A stretch of 64,000 nt of DNA, taken from positions 8,377,582 to 8,441,581 of the forward strand of contig NC_063262.1 of the NCBI RefSeq assembly GCF_019578655.1, read 5' to 3'. Below the pieces are notes generated by a model. It had not been told where the DNA came from and did no database searches. It saw only the letters and a list, made by a program, of their open reading frames with translations. The DNA is from Ricinus communis. Lineage: Eukaryota; Streptophyta; Magnoliopsida; Malpighiales; Euphorbiaceae. The position numbers and the translations under genes were made by a program. Positions 57,181 to 64,000 of the stretch are shown here, one piece after another. Each line of letters begins with the position of its first letter. The first letter of the stretch is position 1.

Positions 57181-57880
57181 TATGATTTAAGCAATGTATT
57201 TTCTTGTCTCAATAAAAGTATACTTTGGGCTTGCTTAGAGAAGTCGGTATGCTAGCATGTAAATTAGTTGATACTCCTGCTAGTAGACATACTAAGCTCG
57301 GCATATTTCCCGTTCAAGACCCTACGAATAAAGAAAGATATGAGAGACTTGTAAATCGATTACTAGATTGGATTTGGCATACTCTCTAAGTATAGTGAGT
57401 CAATACATGCACTCTCCAACGAAGATCATATGAAAGTTGTTCTTCGTATCTTGCAGTACTTAAAATCCTCTCCAAAGAAAGATATTATGTCCACCAAAGG
57501 GATAACTTTGTCTGTTGAGGACTATACTGATGCAGATTAGGCTAGTTTTATTAATGATAAGCGATCAATAGCAGGTTACTTAACCTTCGTTGGAAGAAAT
57601 CTCATTACATGAAGTAAGAAGCAAAGTATTATAGCTCGGTCAAGTACAGAAGCCGAGTACAAAAGGTTGGCTAAAGGTGTTTGTGAGTTACTTTGAATTA
57701 AGAATTTACTACATGAACTCCGAGTTCCACATGTCTTATGAAACTATATTGTGATAACAAAGTTGCATGTGATATAGCTCATAATCCAATTCAACATGAT
57801 TGGACAAAATATGTGGAGATAGACAGACACTTTATTAAGGAACAATTAGAAGCAAAGGATAATTGAAGTCCTTCATGTCC
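57181..57880 (+). pseudogene. copia RT end and RNase H
   Basis: Across stops: MHSPTKIIMKVVLRILQYLKS-like text, DYTDAD followed by TAG where Trp is expected (57537-57539), then SIAGYLTFVGRN, SSTEAEYKRLAKGVCELL, LYCDNKVACDIAHNPIQHD and KYVEIDRHFIKEQLEAK. This is the complete copia RNase H in order, inactive. Ends at about 57870 where the LTR of the next element takes over. Confidence 0.85.
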
Positions 57881-57904
57881 GATTGAACGAGTTGTCGAAG
57901 CCCT

Positions 57905-59769
57905 TCAAAATAAATTACTGATTTTCCTAAACTAACTTGTAGAAATAATGAAATCAGGTCGAATCCCAAGGGAACCAATGTGAATAGCTTCTCAAAATTA
58001 AATAAAAATAAGGGGATTTTGAATGTTTGAACCAAAATTATAAACAAACAGAAAATAATGAAGGCTGAATATTAAAGTAAATAAAAATCAATCTTAATAA
58101 ACTTCCAATTCAAGAGTGCTAATTCCATCCAATTGTAATCCTGATCATAGACTTAAAAATTAGTTTTTCTATTCAAGTTCTTAGTCTACTTATTCAGAAA
58201 AGCCGCAACAAGTGTAAATTCTCCTAATATAATTGACTTAAACCCAGCATCCAAATCAAAACTTACCATTAGTCAACTGGGCACGATAGCATTCTATATC
58301 AACTTAATGGTAGCATTAAGAATAATGAGAATGACTAAACCAACATTAATTAATTGAGATAGCTGCAATTGAATTAACCTTGTTCATTTATTTCCCTAGA
58401 GCCTATCATGCAAGCTATGCAATTCAAAAAGGCCGTAATCACACACCCATGAGCCAGCTCCTTGCTACTTGTGTCAATCGTTCATGACAATTACGGATCA
58501 CAAACTCAAAGTTTAGCAATAGAAAAATCAATATCAAAGTTGAATCATCAGTTCAATTAATATCAAAAATTCATAAATAATAAAAATAAGAAATAGAGAA
58601 TACTTGAATTAAAGAAGAAGTCTGAAGCACAAAGCCTTAAAAAATCACAATTGGAATTATTCACTCTTGAATCAGAAACTAAGAACTTAGCCACACATGG
58701 TGGAGTAAAAATTCACAAGAAAAGAATAGAAGAAGATAGAAGAAAAATAATAATAATCTCAAAGTACTCAACCCCCCTTTTATTTGGTAAAACTAACCTC
58801 CTTATATAGGAAGTCAAACCTAAACCCTAATAAGATAATCCTTATAAAAAAGAAATAAACTTCGCAATCACACACACATGAGCCAGCTCCTTGCTACTTG
58901 TGTCAATCGTTCATGACAATTACGGATCATAAACTCAAAATTTAGCAATAGAAAAACCAATATCAAAGTTGAGTCGTGAGTTCAATCAATATCAAAAATT
59001 CATAAATAATAGAAATAATAAATAAAGAATACTTGAATTAAAGAAGAATTATGTTAAGCACAAAACCTCACAAAATCACAATTGGAATTATTCACTCTTG
59101 AATCAAAAACTAAAAACTTAGCCACGCATGGTGAATTAAAGATATGTATATTTATTAGTTTCATTTTACAATTTAAATTTTTTTCACAAAAAAAAAGAAT
59201 AGAAGAAGATAGAAGAAAAATAATAAGAATCTCAAAGTACTGAGCCTCCCTTTTACTTGGTAGAACTAGCCTCCTTATATAGGAAGTCAAACCTAAACCC
59301 TAATAAGATAATCCTTATCAAAAAGAAATAAAATTCCTATATGATCTTATCCCTATAAGGAAGGATAAGATAAAGGGTAATCTAAATAAATTAAAATCTT
59401 AAATAATATGGGAGACAGTTTTCTTTATCCAGCACTTTCAAAATAAAGAAAATTACATAAAAGTGGGTCCACCACGAATTTATTTTGAAAATTCGAAATT
59501 CTCTTCTGCAGATTCCAGCAGCTCACGGATTGTAAGGCGTGGTCACGCCTTATTGAAAATGATCTTCTGCAAAAAATATTGCTCTTTCTCCAAAAGGCTT
59601 AGTTTCTGAAAAGTGATGCCTTAAAACATGTTCTTAGGCTGAATTCCATTCAATCCTTGATATTTCACCATCTAAATCAGAATAAACACAATTTCTACAA
59701 TTATACACATTATCCAATCAAAATGTAAGGGAATTAAATACAATAAGTATAACTATTTATAATCTATCA
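57905..59769 (-). repeat. 3' LTR with internal duplication, two TATA boxes
   Basis: Minus strand starts TGATAGATTATAAATAG at 59769; its end is near 57905-57950, after CCCTTGGGATTCGACCTGAT, a common gypsy U5 ending. It contains one palindrome TAAGGCGTGGTCACGCCTTA (59533-59552). A unit of about 430-470 bp is duplicated (58439-58855, 58868-59337), including CCTATATAAGGAGG, so two TATA-like boxes are present (about 58800 and 59275). The exact 3' end is uncertain. Confidence 0.75.
58439..59337 (-). repeat. Tandem duplication inside the LTR
   Basis: Two head-to-tail copies starting CACACACATGAGCCAGCTCC and running to CTAATAAGATAATCCTTAT. The right-hand copy has an extra A/T-rich insertion of about 65 bp (59137-59201). 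Both copies are otherwise very similar, so the duplication is young relative to the element's decay. Confidence 0.9.
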
Positions 59770-59771
59770 AA

Positions 59772-59807
59772 TTCTCCCACACCTAATTTATGCTTGTCCT
59801 CAAGCAT
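59772..59807 (-). other. Polypurine tract and stem-loop before the 3' LTR
   Basis: Minus strand: ATGCTTG-AGGA-CAAGCAT (59807-59790), a perfect 7-bp stem with a 4-nt loop, then TAAATT and AGGTGTGGGAGAA (59784-59772) directly before TGATAG of the LTR. Confidence 0.8.
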
Positions 59808-61538
59808 ACCTCAATTCAACATACCAATTCTCCTCTCTACTTTCTTTTCATCTCTTTTAATCTCTACAAATACCAAATAAGTTAAATATACATCAATGAG
59901 TTGAATTATAATGACAATCAAGAGAGTAGCACTCATAGGATAAATTTTATAAAAAGAACAAGTATCTCACTAATTCATCAAAATCAAAGCAACAAGACTT
60001 AACACTCTAACATGGTTTCACTCAATGCTCTCAAAGTGTTTAGGATGCATTTACTTTCAGAATCAAATCATAGCATGTTGTTACCATAAGCTTGCTAATG
60101 AATCAAGTGTCCACCACTATACATGAATTAGATGCAAAAATCAAAGGGACTTCACAAGGGTTGTAATGGGGCTTAGGAAAGGGTATGATAAAAGACAAAA
60201 TTGAAGTGTTTCATAATCAAGACAAAAAGGTTAGATTCCTGCATGATAACTATGCTACATAACCACAAAACACACTATGTAAATATTGAAATTTATTTCC
60301 ACATCTTATATGAGCACTAAAACTTTAGAGGAACAATACGTAATAATTTAATTCAGTATATTTGATGAATATTTCTCCAATTATCCTCTTTCATGAAAGG
60401 AATAAATATCAACTTTCTTTCTTCTTCTTTTTCTTTTTGTTTTTTATTTTTTATTTTTTTTTGTATTTTTCTATTTCTTTTGTACTATGCAACACTTCCC
60501 TTCTTGTCTTGAGAAGGGTAAAAAAATAGGGGTAGCAAACGAAAGGTCTTGGGTTAAACAATATGTGTTAAAAACAAGAAAAAGAAAATGAAAAATAGGC
60601 TCAAAGTGACTAACTAAAAGGAAAATCAATAAGGTAGGTCTTTTAAGAGTCTAAGAATAGGTTAATTCTAATTGCCCTTATCAAATTAAAGCATTAATCT
60701 AAAGATGTGGTCTTAACATGCATTTATAAGCAAGTTCTAGAATAAACATACTAAGTTTGATAACACTCAACAAAAACAATTAGAGCAAAATATAATGAAT
60801 TGCTCTTAGGCTCAAAAGCTCACTTCAATGTTCAAATTTTTATCAAGTCTTGTGCATTTTTCAATCAATAAACTAATGAGACCATCAGATATTTTTAAAG
60901 AAACACTAATTATGCTTATCCCTTTCATGCATTAAAACTCAAACCAAAAATTTATGTCTGACTTACATGGTATTCTAAGTTATCAAAACAAAACTCAAGG
61001 TTGCAAAAGAAAAATTAGCACATATGAATTAAAGCATACCTAATTCTAAGCATAAAAAATATTTTCAAAAAGAAAAGGAAATAATGTAATTATCATATTT
61101 CTCCCCCACACCTAAACTACACATTATCCTTACAAAAGAAATGGCTCACAAAAGAAATGAAAAGAAATGCGAAACTCCTCTGATTTGCAAGCCGTCATCG
61201 CATGGGGCTACTATCGTTTTCTATTCTTGGTGAATCGTCGCGTTGCCGAGATTTGAAGGTGTCCTGTTATTGCACCATCGCGTTGAGGTCCTTTTTCGGG
61301 CGGTAGTCTTAAGGCGTACCATGGATGGTGAGTGATAGGTGTCTGGGTGGAGGGAAGAGGAAGTGAAAATATTGGTGGTGGCTGCTGCAAAAGAAATAAC
61401 GTTGGTGGCTGCTGCAAAATAAAACTTTCCCTCTTCTTTTCTCTTTATTATCCATTTTTTTAGAAGAAAAATAAATAATATTAAAAAAATAAAAAAAATA
61501 AAGTAGAGAAGTCAAAATAAATCAGAAGATATTTTGAA
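59808..61538 (-). other. 3' non-coding region of the gypsy derivative
   Basis: No gene. Contains a T-rich run (about 60405-60470), and on the minus strand a second G-rich tract AGGTGTGGGGGAGAAA at about 61112-61097, preceded by AAGGATAATGTGTAG, like the tract at the LTR. Open frames at 61211-61515 (minus) are Pro/Ser/Phe low-complexity and unsupported. Confidence 0.6.
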
Positions 61539-61882
61539 ATAAGACGTGGTCACGCTTTATAAGAAACGAACTTCTGTAAAATTAAGTAAAGAAGTCAAAA
61601 AAAAGCAGAAGATGTTTTGAGATAAGACATGGTCATGCCTTATAAGAAACGAGCTTCTGTAAAATTAAGAGAAGAAGTCAAAACAAAGCAGAAGATGTTT
61701 TGAGATAAGGCGTGGTCACGCCTTATAAGAAACAAGCTTCTATAAAATTAAGTAGATAGGTCAAAACAAAGCAGAAGATGTTTTGAGATAAGGCGTGGTC
61801 ACGCCTTATAAGAAACGAGCTTCTGGAATAAATTCAGTTAATGCTTCTGGGAGAGCTGTAAAAAGGCGTGGTCACGCCTTAT
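61539..61882 (-). repeat. 83-bp tandem array of nested palindromes
   Basis: Five palindromes centred on GGCGTGGTCACGCC at 61539-61560, 61622-61643, 61705-61726, 61788-61809 and 61861-61882. The first four are exactly 83 bp apart. The core has 10-bp perfect arms around a GT centre in copies 3 and 4. Outside, CAGAAG and CTTCTG lie 10 bp to each side in most units, giving a second nested arm. A single core is also in the LTR (59533-59552). Confidence 0.95.
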
Positions 61883-62074
61883 CAAAATTAGTCTCTTGCC
61901 AAAAAAAATTAAACTTCTTCATTAAAGAAAAAACTAAAAACTAAAAACAAAATAAACTAAGTGAAAGAACATAAAAAGTATAAATAAAAATAAAGAAAGC
62001 ATTTGGGTTGTCTCCCAATAGCGCAATTGTTTAACGTCGTTATGTCGACGAAATGATGAAACATTTGAGTCATC

Positions 62075-62337
62075 CAAATAAGTGGGGTGATTCAAAGGAA
62101 AACTAATGAGATATGAAGCAATTTCACCCTCATGGAAGATCTTCAATCTATAACCATTCACTTTGAAAATTTTATTTGAATCCAAGCTTTTAATTTCCAC
62201 GCACCATAGGAAAATATATTAGTAACAACAATTGGACCAATCCATCAAGAACAAAACTTATCAGGCATAAGCTTCAATCGAGAATTATATAATAATACTT
62301 TTTCACCAATCTCATAACCAATTCCTTCTAAATTAGA
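62075..62337 (-). pseudogene. gypsy integrase C-terminal remnant
   Basis: Across frames: IGEKVLLYNSRLKLMPDKF (about 62320-62260), WIGPIVVTNIFSYGAW, then MEIKSLDSNKIFKVNGYRLK and IFHEGE in the open frame 62200 downward. This is the usual end of the Athila/Tat integrase. It follows the protease directly, so the whole RT-RNase H-integrase core is deleted. Confidence 0.85.
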
Positions 62338-62805
62338 TTATGCATCTAATTCTTGCTCATCACTAACACTTTCTTTTGCAAATACTTCCTGCACAATTGG
62401 ATTAATTACATCAATATGGCAAAGAGAATATACATTATTAAGATATATTATTATATCAAAAATATTAAATTTAACAATCTCTCCATCAAACTCTACGGAG
62501 AGAGTACCCTCATCTACATTAATCTTTGTCTTAGCAGTTTTCATGAATGGTCGTCCTAATAAAATCGAAGCTGATTTTGATGAGGAATCACCATCCATTT
62601 CTAAAATGTAAAAGTCGACAGGAAATATGAGCTCATTAACCTGCACCAGAACATCTTCAACAACTCCAAGGGGATGAATATAAGAACGATCAGCTAATTG
62701 AATCACTACACTAGTCTTTTGCAAGTTATTTAGTTTCAACTCTTAATAAATAGAAAATGGCATGACATTAATGACAGCTCCTAAATCTAACATGGCACGT
62801 TCAAT
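62338..62805 (-). pseudogene. gypsy aspartic protease
   Basis: Upstream of the open part, AMLDLGAVINVMPFSIY (about 62795-62745) contains the active-site Asp (family DLGASIN), then a TAA stop. The frame 62739-62338 goes on with VIQLADRSYIHPLGVVEDVL, LIFPVDFYILEMDG, SILLGRPFMKTAKTKINVDE and GTLSVEFDGE, the C-terminal half of the protease region, ending EQELDA at the deletion junction. One stop separates the two halves. Confidence 0.85.
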
Positions 62806-63998
62806 TTTCGTATTACCAATAACACAAGGTAATGAAAACATACCTAGATCCTTGCATTTTTTTGGTATATATTCTTTTGCAAGATAGCCGACACATTCTT
62901 ACTTACCACCACTTTCTCCTTTTCCTTTATCCTTCTTTTGTTTGTGCATAATTCTTTCAAAAACTTTGCATATATAGGAATTTGCTTGATAACATCCAAT
63001 AATGGGATATTTATCTCCACCTTCCTAAATGTATCCAAGATCTCATTTTCTTGCTCATCTTCTTATGGCTTAGCTAATCTGCTAGGGAAAGGAGGTAATG
63101 GAGTGTGAGATGAAAGAGATAGAGGAGAATCGAACTTTACCCCATATGATGCTTTAGAGGAAGCTTCTTCTTTATTTTTCTTGCTTGGTTCACTTTCCTT
63201 AAGTGGAATCGACCCTGAAGGAATCTCCTTTCCACTTCTTAGATAAATTGCACTAACGTTCTTCTTTGGATTTATTTCTAGTTGTGAAGGTGGTTTTTCA
63301 GAATTTTGGACCTCCAATTTACTAACCAACGTAGCCAACTGAGTAATTTAATTGCTTAAATTCTGAATGCTTGACCTTGTTTCTTGTTGAAATTGAAGAG
63401 CATTGTTGGCAAGATTTTTAACAATATCTTCCAAAGACATACCTGAATTTGAAGCTTGAAGTGGTCTAATGAAATTCTAGGAAGGATATTTTTGTTGTCC
63501 TCCTTGGTTTCCATAGCTCAAATTCGAGTGATCTCTCCATCCAAGATTATAATGATTGGAAAAAGGATCATACTTCCTTTGAGGTTGACTAGTAAATCCG
63601 CCTAGAGCATTAGCCTCTTGCATCGAGTCTTGTTGTAATGTTGGGCACATATCAGTGGGATGTCCTTAAACTGAGCATATTCCACAAAATTTTGCCATTT
63701 GCAATTGTCCTATAGCCATTTGATGAACCAAAGCAGTTAAATCAGAAATTTGATTTTCAAGATTTTTAGTGCTTACCTCATTAACTCGCCTTGTAGCTCC
63801 ATCAGCTCTTGTACCAAATTGCTGAAAATTTTTAGCCATGTTTGAAATCAATTGCTTGGCTTCTTCAGGTGTCTTGTCTACCAAAGTTCCACCACTTACT
63901 GTATCAATCATACTCCTATCTATTGGCAACAATCCTTCATAGAAGTATTGGATTAAGAGTTGCTGAGAAATTTGGTGATGGGGGCAACTAGCACACAA
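62806..63998 (-). pseudogene. gypsy gag (C-terminal two thirds), runs off window
   Basis: The frame 63998-63666 reads CPHHQISQQLLIQYFYEGLL, DTVSGGTLVDKTPEEAKQLI, then a coiled-coil-like LENQISDLTALVHQMA and CGICSV with a stop, followed by GHPTDMCP, which together form the zinc knuckle CX2CX4HX4C. 63338-63063 reads AIYLRSGKEIPS and a Ser/Pro-rich stretch SPLSLSSHTPLPPFPSRLAK; 63038-62844 reads VEINIPLLDVIKQIPIYAKF and ELCTNKRR, the linker to the protease. Stops at the knuckle, about 63478 and about 63065. Confidence 0.85.
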
Positions 63999-64000
63999 TT

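Larger units (their letters stand above)
53265..57880 (+). mobile_element. Ty1/copia retrotransposon, plus strand, decayed, with nested Cassandra
   Basis: Domains in copia order: gag (53268-53960), protease and integrase (54079-55156, 56018-56290), RT (56520-57180), RNase H (57181-57880). No LTRs or PBS are recognisable, and the gag N-terminus is missing. A Cassandra TRIM sits in the integrase at 55157-56017. It ends where the next element's LTR begins. Different subfamily from the minus-strand copia at 3373-9978. Confidence 0.85.
57900..64000 (-). mobile_element. Ty3/gypsy deletion derivative (Athila/Tat-type), minus strand, runs off window
   Basis: On the minus strand: gag (63998-62806), protease (62805-62338), then immediately the C-terminal end of integrase (62337-62075), a long 3' non-coding region with a palindrome array and G-rich tracts, a polypurine tract (59784-59772) and the 3' LTR (59769 to about 57905). 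RT, RNase H and most of integrase are missing, so it could only move with help. The 5' LTR and PBS lie beyond 64000. LTR start TGATAGATT. Confidence 0.85.

Noticed and set aside
61211..61515. Two overlapping minus-strand ORFs (Pro/Ser and Phe/Ser-rich) as genes
   Set aside because: Low-complexity and overlapping, inside the 3' non-coding region of a gypsy element between its G-rich tract and the palindrome array.
61539..61882. CRISPR-like array
   Set aside because: Regular 83-bp period, but the whole unit is repeated, with no unique spacers and no cas genes; this is a plant retrotransposon.

Overview
This is a 64 kb stretch of AT-rich nuclear DNA from a flowering plant, most likely a eudicot. 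The evidence is a spliced SABATH-family carboxyl methyltransferase gene with GT-AG introns, TATA-box promoters and AATAAA signals, surrounded by nested plant LTR retrotransposons (Ty1/copia, Athila/Tat-type Ty3/gypsy, and a Cassandra TRIM). The SABATH exon layout would fit Malpighiales such as castor bean, but that is a guess.

Host genes: the only intact gene I can support is a four-exon salicylate/benzoate/jasmonate-type methyltransferase at 49147-51318 (363 aa). Its tandem paralogue at 15813-17990 is broken by a 5-bp deletion at the end of exon 2. A third, heavily decayed copy lies at 18427-19490, a tail remnant at 51752-51850, and an orphan copy of the upstream block at 19944-20285. The window is therefore an old SABATH tandem array torn open by about 28 kb of transposable elements.

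Layout: 1-2144 AT-rich intergenic; 2150-3022 solo LTR (TSD ACTAT) of the same family as the large gypsy complex; 3373-9978 a 3'-truncated copia element on the minus strand, split at its integrase by a Tat-like LTR fragment (5500-7378); 11138-14016 a 2.9-kb solo LTR with perfect TSD CAAAG; 15293-20285 SABATH copies; 20290-25708 the 3' part of a Tat-like element with an antisense plant-mobile-domain pseudogene and LTR; 28825-46583 a composite Athila-like gypsy element with two gag regions, split by a second copy of the 2.9-kb solo LTR, and with two extra ORFs behind integrase (an AT-hook-like protein and an Athila-type ORF); 48697-51606 the intact SABATH gene; 53265-57880 a decayed plus-strand copia carrying a Cassandra TRIM (55157-56017) in its integrase; 57900-64000 the 3' part of a minus-strand gypsy deletion derivative with a striking array of long palindromes.

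Most interesting signals: the 83-bp tandem array of nested perfect palindromes (61539-61882) that also occurs in that element's LTR; the AT-hook-like ORF between integrase and the Athila-type ORF, each preceded by its own TATA-like sequence; a stem-loop plus G-rich motif shared by two unrelated gypsy families; the antisense PMD gene; and a 3' LTR that has lost its whole U3/promoter. All retroelement coding regions seen here carry stops or frameshifts, and in several the catalytic residues are changed. Boundaries were read by eye without alignment tools.
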